From positions 2,780,001 to 2,844,000 of the forward strand of contig NZ_CP054140.1 of the NCBI RefSeq assembly GCF_016446285.1: a stretch of 64,000 nt of DNA, read 5' to 3'. The stretch is from Desulfobulbus oligotrophicus (GTDB lineage: Bacteria > Desulfobacterota > Desulfobulbia > Desulfobulbales > Desulfobulbaceae). Made by a program: the position numbers and the translations under genes. This document shows, one piece after another, positions 7,958-16,640 of this stretch. The number at the start of each line of letters is the position of its first letter. Within the stretch, counting starts at the first letter, position 1. The notes below the pieces were generated by a model. The model worked only from the letters and a program-made list of their open reading frames with translations, was not told where the DNA came from and searched no databases.

Positions 7958-9796
7958 ATGTGTGCATTGCTCAGCTGCCAGAGACTGGCTAAAGCCTTTG
8001 GTGCTCAAACGCTGTTTACCGACGTCACTTTAGTTGTCAATCCCGGTGACCGAACCGGCCTGATAGGTCCCAACGGCTCCGGCAAATCAACTCTGCTCAG
8101 AATTCTCTGTGGCCTGGAGCAGGCTGACAGTGGTGTAGTGTATACGCAGAAACTGTTGCGAATCGGCTACTTACCACAGGACGACACCTTTGACGAAGCT
8201 GCAACCTGCTTTGAAAACTTGTACCACACAGTACAGACAACAGGCCTTGATGAGGAGGCTGAACAGCATAACCGAATTAACGCTCTTCTCAGCCGGGCCC
8301 AGTTCACTGATCCAAACATACCGGTCCGTCAACTGTCCGGAGGATGGCGCAAACGCCTGGCCATCTGTCGGGTACTGCTGCAGCGTCCCGAAGTCCTGCT
8401 CATGGATGAACCGACTAACCATCTCGACATTGAAGGGATACTCTGGCTTGAAAAACTGCTGAACACGGCCCTTCCCGAAAGCCCCACCGCCTTTCTCATG
8501 ATCAGCCACGATCGGCGTTTTCTTGAAAACACGGTCAATCGTGTGATCGAACTTGCACCGATTTATCCGGAAGGATCCTTTCAGGTGCGTGGAACATATA
8601 CCGATTTTCTTAACAAAAAAGCCAGCTATCTCCAGCAACGACAAAATCTGGAAGAGCGATTGGCCAACCGGTTACGACGAGAGACCGAATGGTTGCGCCG
8701 CGGGCCTAAAGCACGAACGACCAAGTCCCGTTTTCGAACTGAAGAGGCTGAGCGGCTGCAGGAAGAATTAACCGAAGTTCGGCATCAAAACAGAGCAACC
8801 GGCCAGGTAGACCTAGCCTTTGATGCCACTGCCCGGAAAACCAAGAAACTGCTCACCGCAACCGGATTAACCAAAACGTTTAACCGAACCACCCTCTTCT
8901 CCAATCTCGACATCTCCCTCTCGCCGGGCATGCGCCTTGGACTCCTCGGACGTAACGGCAGCGGCAAATCAACCCTGATGAGCATCCTGGCCGCATCCGT
9001 CCGTCAGAGCGGCCTCAAGGCAGACAAGGGCACCATCATCACTGCAGATGGGCTTCGCATCGTCAGTTTCGACCAGCGCCGCGCGCAACTTGAACCGGAG
9101 ATCACTTTGCGGCATGCTCTGGCTCCGGAAGGTGACAGTGTTGTCTACCAGGAACAGTCGCTCCATGTGGTTACCTGGGCAAAACGATTTCTGTTTCGTG
9201 CCGATCAACTGGAAACACCTGTCTATCGGCTTTCCGGCGGTGAGCAGGCCAGAATTCTCATTGCCAGGCTCATGTTGCAGCCGGCGGACATTCTCCTGCT
9301 GGATGAACCAACCAACGATCTTGATATCCCCTCCATTGACGTGCTTGAAGAGAGCCTGTGTGAATTTCCCGGTGCTGTGGTACTCGTTACTCACGATCGT
9401 TTCCTCCTTGATCGTGTCTGTACCCTGGTGCTTGGTTTTGATGGATCAGGCAATGCCGAATACTTTGCCGACTATGAACAGTGGCTTGCAGCACTTTCTG
9501 CGCAGCCCGACAAAGATCAACCTGACACATCTGCTACCCCTCGTAAAAAAGTAGCTCCCAGGTCCAAACCCGGTAAACTCTCGTACATGGACCAGAGGGA
9601 ATATGACCAGATGGAAGAGTTGATTCTTGCCGCTGAAGTCCGATTGGACCAGGTAGAGACATTGATGGCTTCACCCGAAATAGTGGCCAACCCTTCTGAG
9701 TTACAAAAACACTGGCAGGAACAACAGGAGCTGCAGGATAAGATTGACCGGCTGTACGATCGGTGGAATGAACTTGACGCGCGTAAACAGGGGTAA
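7958..9796 (+). CDS. uup: ABC-F family ATPase, Uup type
   Basis: Soluble duplicated ABC ATPase of the ABC-F family, whose members act on ribosomes or, for Uup, also affect DNA branch stability. There are two full nucleotide-binding domains: Walker A GPNGSGKST (about residue 40) and GRNGSGKST (about 335), signatures LSGGWRKRLA and LSGGEQARIL, and Walker B LLMDEPTNHLD and LLLDEPTNDLD. The interdomain linker carries WLRRGPKARTTKSRFR, characteristic of Uup, and the C-terminal 70 residues look like the Uup coiled-coil DNA-binding arm. No transmembrane segments are present. Length of 612 is usual. It is followed by the promoter of the amino acid transporter operon. Confidence 0.92.
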   Translation: MCALLSCQRLAKAFGAQTLFTDVTLVVNPGDRTGLIGPNGSGKSTLLRILCGLEQADSGVVYTQKLLRIGYLPQDDTFDEAATCFENLYHTVQTTGLDEEAEQHNRINALLSRAQFTDPNIPVRQLSGGWRKRLAICRVLLQRPEVLLMDEPTNHLDIEGILWLEKLLNTALPESPTAFLMISHDRRFLENTVNRVIELAPIYPEGSFQVRGTYTDFLNKKASYLQQRQNLEERLANRLRRETEWLRRGPKARTTKSRFRTEEAERLQEELTEVRHQNRATGQVDLAFDATARKTKKLLTATGLTKTFNRTTLFSNLDISLSPGMRLGLLGRNGSGKSTLMSILAASVRQSGLKADKGTIITADGLRIVSFDQRRAQLEPEITLRHALAPEGDSVVYQEQSLHVVTWAKRFLFRADQLETPVYRLSGGEQARILIARLMLQPADILLLDEPTNDLDIPSIDVLEESLCEFPGAVVLVTHDRFLLDRVCTLVLGFDGSGNAEYFADYEQWLAALSAQPDKDQPDTSATPRKKVAPRSKPGKLSYMDQREYDQMEELILAAEVRLDQVETLMASPEIVANPSELQKHWQEQQELQDKIDRLYDRWNELDARKQG

Positions 9797-9875
9797 CGCA
9801 ACCATCATCCGCAGCGTTCATAAATTCTTTGCAGGTATGCTCTTTTTCGAAGTCAACCGATCCGGGTAAATCCCG

Positions 9876-9904
9876 TTGACACTTTGTACCGGCTTCACTA
9901 TTAA
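9876..9904 (+). promoter_or_regulatory. predicted sigma-70 promoter for the amino acid ABC transporter operon
   Basis: A perfect -35 box TTGACA (9876-9881), a 17-bp spacer and TATTAA (9899-9904), with transcription expected near 9911. It lies about 95 nt before the binding-protein start and separates this operon from uup. Confidence 0.65.
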
Positions 9905-10004
9905 TCTGTCGGAATCCGCTCCAAAATAACTGTGTCCTATGCAGCAGTGTGATAACGTTTGCGCCAATGGTCATCTTCTACCTCCCATTACCAAGGATAC
10001 CCTC

Positions 10005-10748
10005 ATGATCAGAATATGCTTCCTCCTTTTAAGTATCGTGCTGTTCACAACCAACCAAGCCTCTGCTGCAGACAAACTCCTAAACGGTATTGACGCTAAC
10101 TTCCCGCCCTTTGCCTTTATCGACAAAACCGGACAACCAAGCGGATTTGATGTCGAGGCCATGAACTGGATCGCTGAAGATATGGGAGTCGAAGTCAGTC
10201 ATCAACCCATTGAATGGGACGGAATCATCACCAGTCTGCTGACCAAAAAAATCGACATCATTGCCAGTGGTATGAGCATCACTGCACAACGGGCCAAACA
10301 GGTCAACTTTACCCTGCCGTACTGGATTATAAAAAATGTGTTTGTGGTCAAAAAAGATTCACCGCTGACTGTAGACACCCTGCTTAAAGGCAAGAAAGTT
10401 ATCGGGGTGCAACAGGGGACTTCTGAGGCAAAGTGGCTCAAAGAGCAGATCACTGCACAGCATTTCAACTATGAGCTCAAATACTACAACTCCTCGCCAC
10501 TGGCTGTTGAAGATCTCCTGAACGGTCGAATCGACGCTGCAGCCATGAACGATGCTCCAGCTATGGACGCTGCCGGTAAAAAAGCCGTGCAGGTTCTGGG
10601 ATCCATCGGCATGCCGCAGGAAGATTTTGGTTATGCGGTTCGTAAAGAGGACGGCGAGCTTCTGGATCGAGTGAATACCAGTTTGAAAAAACTGATGGCC
10701 TCACCGCATTGGGAGGTATTGAAAAACAAGTATGAACTCAACAAATAA
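10005..10748 (+). CDS. polar amino acid ABC transporter, periplasmic substrate-binding protein
   Basis: Captures an amino acid in the periplasm and delivers it to the membrane permeases encoded just downstream. The 247-residue product starts with a Sec signal peptide (MIRICFLLLSIVLFTTNQASA, cleavage near ASA-AD). It then shows the family-3 solute-binding fold: the N-terminal NFPPFAFIDKTGQPSGFDVE, and the SGMSITAQRAKQVNFTLPY signature. The ATG at 10005 has AGGA about 7 nt upstream and fits the signal peptide; longer versions starting at 9939 would hide it. Order binding protein, permease, ATPase, permease marks a complete importer. The substrate (glutamine, cystine, arginine or another) cannot be read from the sequence. 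Confidence 0.93.
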   Translation: MIRICFLLLSIVLFTTNQASAADKLLNGIDANFPPFAFIDKTGQPSGFDVEAMNWIAEDMGVEVSHQPIEWDGIITSLLTKKIDIIASGMSITAQRAKQVNFTLPYWIIKNVFVVKKDSPLTVDTLLKGKKVIGVQQGTSEAKWLKEQITAQHFNYELKYYNSSPLAVEDLLNGRIDAAAMNDAPAMDAAGKKAVQVLGSIGMPQEDFGYAVRKEDGELLDRVNTSLKKLMASPHWEVLKNKYELNK

Positions 10749-10817
10749 GAACCGGGAATGACGGGCTCCACACTTTTTCAGGTCCGCCCCTGTTGTAACC
10801 GATAACCGGTATTCATT

Positions 10818-11498
10818 ATGCCAAGCAGTATCAGCACTGTCATTGATGCTCTGCCCTACCTCATGTCGGGATTTTTCAACACAGCGGCTATCGTGCTGGC
10901 AGCCATGTTTTTTGGTCTGTTACTTGGTGTGAACATAGCAGTCGGCCTGGTTTACGGTAATCGGATTTTACGCTTCTTTCTTGGACTGTATGTCTGGTTT
11001 TTCAGGGGAGTACCCGTGCTGGTTCTCCTCTTTCTCTTTTACTTCGGCCTGTTCCCCTATCTCAACCTTCCCTTTAACGCCCTGGTCTCCGTATCACTGG
11101 TCTTGGGTATGACCACCGGGGCCTATCAGGCGAACATCTTCAAAGGAGCGATTCTTGCCCTCCCACACGGGCAGTTCAACGCTGCCAGCGCACTGGGAAT
11201 GAGTCATTTTCAAACTATTCGCACCATCATCCTGCCGCAGGCATTACGTCTCTCGGTCCCTGCATGGTCGAACGAATACTCAATTATCCTTAAAGACTCC
11301 GCCCTGGCATTTGTCATTGGAGCTCCAGAGATCATGGCCCGTACTCAGTTTGTTGCCTCACGGACCTACCAGCACCTGCCACTTTATATCGTCGCCGGTC
11401 TCCTCTACTTTCTTCTGACCTGGCTCGGGGTCGCCGCGCTCCGTTACTTTGAACAACGGGTGCAGATTCCCGGGTACAGTCACCATGGTTTACAATGA
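10818..11498 (+). CDS. polar amino acid ABC transporter permease (first subunit)
   Basis: Integral membrane protein of 226 residues, HisM/GlnP type, with about five hydrophobic segments. The EAA loop that docks to the ATPase is visible as NAASALGMSHFQTIRTIILPQALR, and the family motif FRGVPVLVLLFLFYFG lies near residue 65. It probably forms a heterodimer with the second permease encoded at 12259. The stop codon overlaps the ATPase start in an ATGA arrangement, which supports translational coupling. Confidence 0.93.
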   Translation: MPSSISTVIDALPYLMSGFFNTAAIVLAAMFFGLLLGVNIAVGLVYGNRILRFFLGLYVWFFRGVPVLVLLFLFYFGLFPYLNLPFNALVSVSLVLGMTTGAYQANIFKGAILALPHGQFNAASALGMSHFQTIRTIILPQALRLSVPAWSNEYSIILKDSALAFVIGAPEIMARTQFVASRTYQHLPLYIVAGLLYFLLTWLGVAALRYFEQRVQIPGYSHHGLQ

Positions 11499-12262
11499 CC
11501 ACAGATATGCCGCCTATCTTACAAATCGACAATCTTTACAAATCTTTTGACAACGCCACCATATTAAAGGGTGTCAGTCTGCGCTTGCACCAAGGTGAAA
11601 TCAAGGTGCTGATCGGACCGTCAGGAAGCGGTAAATCCACGCTGTTACAGTGCATCAACTGCCTGACCTACCCTGATGAGGGGGAGATCCTTCTGGATGG
11701 AAGAGTAGTTGATCGGACCAGCAAAATCAGTTTATGCAGACTTCGCCAGGAAGTGGGCATGATCTTTCAAGATTTTAATTTATTTGATCATTTAACCGCC
11801 CTCAACAATATCACCATACCACTGCGCAAAGTAAAAAAGATTGGTCGCCGGGAAGCGGAAAAACGGGCCAGGCTCGAACTGGAACAGGTGGGACTGGCTG
11901 ACAAGACAGAACTCTACCCTGCCCAGCTTTCCGGTGGGCAGAAGCAACGGGTGGCCATGGCCAGAGCCCTGGCCATGGATCCGAAAGCCCTGCTCCTTGA
12001 TGAACCCACCTCAGCCCTTGATCCTGAACTGATCGGCGAAGTGATTGCAGTGATTAAAAATCTGGCGGCCAGAGGCATGACTATGCTCATGGCAACCCAT
12101 CAGATCAGTTTGATTGCCACTCTGGCCAATGAAATTTTATTTATGGAACAGGGAAGTATTGTTGAACAGGGCCATCCCTCTGTTTTACTGGCACCCGGAA
12201 GCAACAGCAAAAGTCAGGGATTTTGCGACCGTTTGAATGAACTGTCCGACGGCAAAAGATGA
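11495..12262 (+). CDS. polar amino acid ABC transporter, ATP-binding protein
   Basis: The 255-residue cytoplasmic ATPase that powers the importer; GlnQ/HisP family. Walker A is GPSGSGKST, the Q-loop lies in GMIFQDFNLFDHLT, the signature is LSGGQKQRVAMARAL, Walker B is LLLDEPTSALDPE and the H-loop is ATHQ, where the histidine is retained but the usual ATHE is ATHQ. It overlaps both neighbours by four bases (ATGA), so all three genes are likely translated together. Confidence 0.95.
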   Translation: MTTDMPPILQIDNLYKSFDNATILKGVSLRLHQGEIKVLIGPSGSGKSTLLQCINCLTYPDEGEILLDGRVVDRTSKISLCRLRQEVGMIFQDFNLFDHLTALNNITIPLRKVKKIGRREAEKRARLELEQVGLADKTELYPAQLSGGQKQRVAMARALAMDPKALLLDEPTSALDPELIGEVIAVIKNLAARGMTMLMATHQISLIATLANEILFMEQGSIVEQGHPSVLLAPGSNSKSQGFCDRLNELSDGKR

Positions 12263-12930
12263 TGGAGGGATTTTCTCCTTTTTATCAGGAACTGTTCACC
12301 GCCCTCAACCGGGGTTTACTGATGAGTGTGGCCCTCATTCTGCCCTCAGCTGTCGGAGGGCTCTTCATAGGCACAGCAGTCGGCAGTCTGCGCGTCTACA
12401 GCGGACCGATATGTCGTCGCCTCGGTGATGGTTACGCTGCCCTCTTTCGTGGCACGCCTCTGGTGGTCCAGCTCTTTATTCTGTACTTCGGGTTGCCCAA
12501 CATCGGTCTTTATCTCAGCCCGTATGCGGCAGCGGTTATTGGTTTTATTCTCTGCAGCGGCGCCTATCAGTCGGAGTATGTCCGCGGTGCCCTGCTGTCA
12601 ATCAAACGCGGTCAATACCTTGGCGCCCAGGCCCTTGGTTTCACGGGCTGGCAGACCATCCGGTCAATCGTTCTTCCCCAGGCGATCCGTCGCGCGCTTT
12701 ACGGCTGCGGCAACGAAATTATCTACCTGATCAAGTACTCATCACTGGCGTACGTTGTCACCTGTATGGAACTCACCGGTGAAGGCAAGACAGTTGCCAC
12801 AGAATACTTTCGTTTTACTGAAGTGTTTACCGTTATCGGCATCTACTATCTGGGTCTGGTTACTCTGGCAATGGCGGGTTTGAAAAAGATTGAGCGTCTG
12901 CTCTATATCCCCGGGTTTGGTCGCCAATAG
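12259..12930 (+). CDS. polar amino acid ABC transporter permease (second subunit)
   Basis: A 223-residue membrane protein, paralogous to the first permease, with the FRGTPLVVQLFILYFGLP signature and an EAA loop at GAQALGFTGWQTIRSIVLPQAIR. Two adjacent ATG codons (12259 and 12262) could start it; the first overlaps the ATPase stop. The gene ends 61 nt before the stop of moaA, which is read towards it; no clear terminator hairpin was found between them. Confidence 0.93.
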   Translation: MMEGFSPFYQELFTALNRGLLMSVALILPSAVGGLFIGTAVGSLRVYSGPICRRLGDGYAALFRGTPLVVQLFILYFGLPNIGLYLSPYAAAVIGFILCSGAYQSEYVRGALLSIKRGQYLGAQALGFTGWQTIRSIVLPQAIRRALYGCGNEIIYLIKYSSLAYVVTCMELTGEGKTVATEYFRFTEVFTVIGIYYLGLVTLAMAGLKKIERLLYIPGFGRQ

Positions 12931-12991
12931 CACATCGCTGTATATCGCAGAACAGGTGTCGGCTCAAAGCAATCAGAACGCCTCTTCCCTT

Positions 12992-14002
12992 TCATCCCCC
13001 GATACGAGACATACGACCGTGGCAGTCGCTGCCGGACCGGCGCATTCGTTCGGCCAGCTGGTGCCCCTGCGGCTTGTTGCGAATTGCGGTTAACAGAACC
13101 TCACGAACAGCCGCATCATCGGGATTGCTCCTGAGAACTTCCCGCAGATCCACCTCTGCATCATGCAACAGACAGGAGCGAAGTGTACCGGACGAGGTCA
13201 GGCGCAGACGGTTGCATCGGTTGCAGAAGTGATGGCTCAGCGGACTGATAAACCCCAGGGTGCCGACAGCCTTTTCACCGAGACGAAATACCTGTGCAGG
13301 TCCGTCACTCTGATCTTTCTGCAGCGGGATCAAGTCTCCCGCTCCATGGATCCGATCCATAATTTCATCAGTACCGATGAAGGTGTCGGCGTTCCAGCGA
13401 GTTGACCCGCCAATGGGCATAAATTCGATAAACCGAACCTGTATGGGCATATGCTGACTCAAGCGGACAAAATCGAGAAGTTCATCGTCATTGATATGCC
13501 GCATCACCACCATATTCAGTTTTACCGGCGCAAACCCCAGGGCCAGAACACGTTCAATGCCCCGCCAGACCTGATGAAAACAGTCCACGCCTGTAATTGA
13601 CTGTACACGCTCCGGCCGTAAGGAATCCAGGCTGATGTTCACCTTGGTAACTCCGGCGTCAAACAGTTCCTGACCGAACCGTTCAAGGAGAATACCGTTT
13701 GTGGTAAGACGGACATCACTCAACCCTTCAATCCCGGTGAGTGCACGGATAAACTGCATAACGTTCCGTCGGACCAGGGGTTCTCCCCCGGTGAGTCTGA
13801 CCTTGGTGATTCCCATCGCCACAGCCACACGCACCACTCGCAACAGTTCTTCATAGGTCAGTAATTCGTCATGCCTGAGCTTAGACAGACAACCTGTTGC
13901 CTCCTCTTCCGTCACACAGTACATGCAACGCAGATTACAGCGATCAGTCAGACTGAGGCGCAGGTAAGAGATAGTTCGTGAGAATAAATCAGTAGGAGGC
14001 AT
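12992..14002 (-). CDS. moaA: GTP 3',8-cyclase MoaA (molybdenum cofactor synthesis)
   Basis: Radical SAM enzyme that turns GTP into 3',8-cyclo-GTP, the first step to molybdopterin. The N-terminal cluster CNLRCMYC binds the SAM-cleaving [4Fe-4S]; the C-terminal CNRCNRLRLTSSGTLRSC binds the second cluster; the protein ends in the conserved Gly-Gly (RIGG). The GGEPLVRR and LTTNGILL motifs are also present. I start it at the ATG at 14002 (336 residues, family length), directly before TISYLRLSLTDRCN; the frame is open to 14179 but that extension overlaps tsaD and has no family character. It diverges from tsaD, so 14003-14141 should hold promoters for both. Confidence 0.95.
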   Translation of the reverse strand: MPPTDLFSRTISYLRLSLTDRCNLRCMYCVTEEEATGCLSKLRHDELLTYEELLRVVRVAVAMGITKVRLTGGEPLVRRNVMQFIRALTGIEGLSDVRLTTNGILLERFGQELFDAGVTKVNISLDSLRPERVQSITGVDCFHQVWRGIERVLALGFAPVKLNMVVMRHINDDELLDFVRLSQHMPIQVRFIEFMPIGGSTRWNADTFIGTDEIMDRIHGAGDLIPLQKDQSDGPAQVFRLGEKAVGTLGFISPLSHHFCNRCNRLRLTSSGTLRSCLLHDAEVDLREVLRSNPDDAAVREVLLTAIRNKPQGHQLAERMRRSGSDCHGRMSRIGG

Positions 14003-14141
14003 TTTTGCCTGTTCGAACCTGGTAATTTTATAGATATTGTGTATTTTACTGTGTGAAACAGGGTGTGCGATTGCACATGCAGCAGCCAGTAACTGGCAAC
14101 TACAGATACCACTACAGGGGAGTGATTGCAAGAAGTGACCT

Positions 14142-15146
14142 ATGCTTATCCTCGCGATTGAAAGTTCTTGTGACGACACAGCAGCAGCAGTGATAGAGCC
14201 GGAAAACCGGATCCTCTCCTCAGTTATCAGCAGTCAGGATGAAATCCACGTTCGATTTGGTGGCATTGTCCCGGAATTAGCCTCCCGTCGCCACATTGAA
14301 ATGATTCGGCCCGTGGTTCATCAGGCGCTTGCCCAGGCCGGTGTCAAACTGGAGGATATTGACCTTATCGCCGCCACCCAGGGACCGGGACTGGTCGGCT
14401 CTCTTCTGGTCGGATTTACCTTTGCCAAAGCTCTTGCCCTTGTCAACAACCTGCCCTGTGTCGGTGTGGATCACATGGCCGCCCACCTGCTGTCCTGTCT
14501 TCTTGAAGCACAACAACCGTCTTTCCCTTACACCGCACTGATTGTTTCCGGTGGCAACACCTCGCTTTTCGCCGTTGAAGACCCGCTCACCTTCACCCGT
14601 CTTGGTCGTACCAGAGATGATGCTGCCGGCGAGGCCTTTGACAAGGTCGCCAAACTGCTTGATCTTGGTTATCCCGGAGGCCCCGAGATCAGCCGACTCG
14701 CAACGTCAGGCAATCCACACACATTCGCCTTTCCCCGTGCCCGGTTAAGCAAAGAGAGCCTTGACTTCAGCTTCAGCGGGCTTAAAACCTCGGTGGCCGC
14801 CTGTGTGCACAAGCTTAAAAAAACCGACCGTACACTGCCGATTCCAGATATCTGTGCCTCATTTCAAGAGGCAGTTGTTGATGTACTGGTGGATAAAACC
14901 CTGGCCGCCTGTGCTCGGACAGGCTATCGGTCGGTTGTCATCGGCGGAGGAGTAGCGGCAAATCCGAGACTGCGGCAAGCGCTCTCCAACCGGTGCACTG
15001 AAGAAGGGCTGCAACTGTTCATGCCCAGCCCGGCGCTGTGTACGGACAATGCCGCCATGATCGGCATTGCCGGTTATTATCAATTCTTAAGCGGTCGATT
15101 CGTAGATGCAGACAGTGATGCCTATTCCCGATCGCCTCTCAACTGA
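14142..15146 (+). CDS. tsaD: tRNA threonylcarbamoyladenosine transferase TsaD
   Basis: Catalytic subunit that transfers threonylcarbamoyl to A37 of ANN-decoding tRNAs, working with TsaB and TsaE. The ASKHA fold is shown by the N-terminal AIESSCDDTAAAV, by GLVGSLLVG, by HMAAHLLS, whose histidines bind iron or zinc, by SGGNTSL, and by the C-terminal GGGVAANPRLR and TDNAAMIG. The 334-residue length is usual. The stop codon lies one base before the likely rsmA start, so the two genes are probably co-transcribed. Confidence 0.96.
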   Translation: MLILAIESSCDDTAAAVIEPENRILSSVISSQDEIHVRFGGIVPELASRRHIEMIRPVVHQALAQAGVKLEDIDLIAATQGPGLVGSLLVGFTFAKALALVNNLPCVGVDHMAAHLLSCLLEAQQPSFPYTALIVSGGNTSLFAVEDPLTFTRLGRTRDDAAGEAFDKVAKLLDLGYPGGPEISRLATSGNPHTFAFPRARLSKESLDFSFSGLKTSVAACVHKLKKTDRTLPIPDICASFQEAVVDVLVDKTLAACARTGYRSVVIGGGVAANPRLRQALSNRCTEEGLQLFMPSPALCTDNAAMIGIAGYYQFLSGRFVDADSDAYSRSPLN

Positions 15147-15147
15147 T

Positions 15148-16038
15148 ATGACGCCCCTGCACACGAAACAGATACTCAGGCGCCAGGGACTGGCACCGCA
15201 TAAGAAGCTGGGACAGAACTTCCTGGTCAATCCACGCACAGCCCAACATATTGTTGACCTTGCTCAACTCAGCCCTGATGATCAGATCATTGAGGTGGGA
15301 GTCGGCCTGGGAGCACTCACCCGCCCGTTGGCTACCACCGTCCGTTCAGTTATCGGGCTTGAAAAAGATGCCGGTATCATCCGTTTGCACCAGGAACAGC
15401 AGGATCTTCCCTCAAATGTCAGCCTGCTGCACACCGATGTGCTCACGATTGATCTCAACTCTCTTGTCGAACCCGGTCAACGCCTTAAAATCGTGGCCAA
15501 TCTGCCCTATTCGATCTCCAGCCCGTTTCTCTTCCGCTTGATTGCTCATGCCGAGCTGATGGACTTTGCCGTGGTCATGCTGCAAAAAGAGGTGGCATTA
15601 CGACTGACTGCTCAACCAGGAAGTAAAGAATACGGCGTCCCTACAGTGCTCCTTGCCGCCTGTGCCGATGTGCAGCCGCTGCTCGCCGTTTCCCCTGCCG
15701 AGTTCCATCCCCGTCCCAGGGTCGATTCACTGGTCATTCGCATTAATTTCCATCCTCTCCCCAAACGGGTACAGGCATTAGGCAGATTCGACCGGGTATT
15801 ATTTACTCAAATTGTCCACGCCGTTTTTCGACAACGCCGCAAGACCCTCTTAAATGGACTGACAGGTGCCGGGTTGAACCTCGACAAAACAACTCTCCAC
15901 CAGTGTCTGGAAAAAGCCGGGTATGCGCCTCAACTCAGGGGAGAGACTCTGGCCCTCGAAGATTTTGTCCACCTGACACGTCGTCTTGCCGACCAGGGCT
16001 GCACCTCACTCCTCAACAACCAGCCTGTTATACCATGA
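15148..16038 (+). CDS. rsmA: 16S rRNA dimethyladenosine transferase RsmA (KsgA)
   Basis: SAM-dependent enzyme that dimethylates A1518 and A1519 of 16S rRNA late in small-subunit assembly. Motifs: KKLGQNFLVNPRTAQHIV at the N terminus, the SAM loop VGVGLGALT, and the catalytic NLPYSISSPF. The C-terminal helical domain is complete (VFRQRRKTLLNGL). I start at the ATG at 15148, one base after the tsaD stop (296 residues); in-frame ATGs at 15106 and 15121 within tsaD would add up to 14 residues. Confidence 0.95.
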   Translation: MTPLHTKQILRRQGLAPHKKLGQNFLVNPRTAQHIVDLAQLSPDDQIIEVGVGLGALTRPLATTVRSVIGLEKDAGIIRLHQEQQDLPSNVSLLHTDVLTIDLNSLVEPGQRLKIVANLPYSISSPFLFRLIAHAELMDFAVVMLQKEVALRLTAQPGSKEYGVPTVLLAACADVQPLLAVSPAEFHPRPRVDSLVIRINFHPLPKRVQALGRFDRVLFTQIVHAVFRQRRKTLLNGLTGAGLNLDKTTLHQCLEKAGYAPQLRGETLALEDFVHLTRRLADQGCTSLLNNQPVIP

Positions 16039-16265
16039 CAAAAAAGACCCGCCCCTCACCCCCGGGAATCGGCCCCTATGTCTTTCCCGTCCTGCTCACT
16101 GTCTTTGGTCTTTGGTGTCTTTATGACGGCTGGTTGAACGATAGCCCTGAAATGTTACAACACAGTCTCTTCAATCGGATCGCCAGCGGTGTCCTGCTGA
16201 CCTGGGCTGTCTGGGATCTCATCCGTATCCGCAAACACACAGCATCCAAACAGACCGACGGGTGA
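16035..16265 (+). CDS. small two-helix membrane protein of unknown function
   Basis: A 76-residue protein whose ATG overlaps the rsmA stop codon (ATGA), which is the main reason to accept it. Two hydrophobic stretches are visible: GPYVFPVLLTVFGLWCLY (about 13-30) and ASGVLLTWAVWDLI (about 52-65), with a basic C-terminal tail. It has no motif I recognise. Expression should be coupled to rsmA. Confidence 0.6.
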   Translation: MTKKTRPSPPGIGPYVFPVLLTVFGLWCLYDGWLNDSPEMLQHSLFNRIASGVLLTWAVWDLIRIRKHTASKQTDG

Positions 16266-16640
16266 TCCGCCCTGCCATTACTATCAGCCTGAGGGCCTGA
16301 AAGTTTACACACCAATGCAAAAAGGGATGTCCTTCTCAACAGACCGGGCAAGTTCAGATAAGGTTTCGACAGAGTAACCACCCCCCTGAGCAGTCCCCAT
16401 ATCCCCACCGGGGTTAAACAGGTTTTCTTACCGGTTGACACCGATTACTGCCGGTTTTGGTAAACGCCTGCTCCCTTCTCCCTGGTAAGTTTTATTCGTT
16501 GTTTGTATTCGCTGCACAGCCGCATTCCGCCTTTCCTCTACCCGGGCTGCGTCAACATTTCTCCATGACAATCATTGGTCAATGCGGTAAGTTGAAGGAG
16601 TTTTTTTAGTTATTAACTTCTGATGAGGTGTAGACAACTG
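16266..16640. other. intergenic stretch upstream of glgB
   Basis: About 375 nt without a credible gene. TTGACA at 16435-16440 could be a -35 box, but the hexamer 17 bp later (TGGTAA) is a poor -10. Nothing else was recognised. Confidence 0.4.

Noticed and set aside
14003-14141. Molybdenum-cofactor riboswitch upstream of moaA
   Set aside because: The position fits but I could not recognise the conserved core of the Moco motif. An Infernal scan with that Rfam model would decide.
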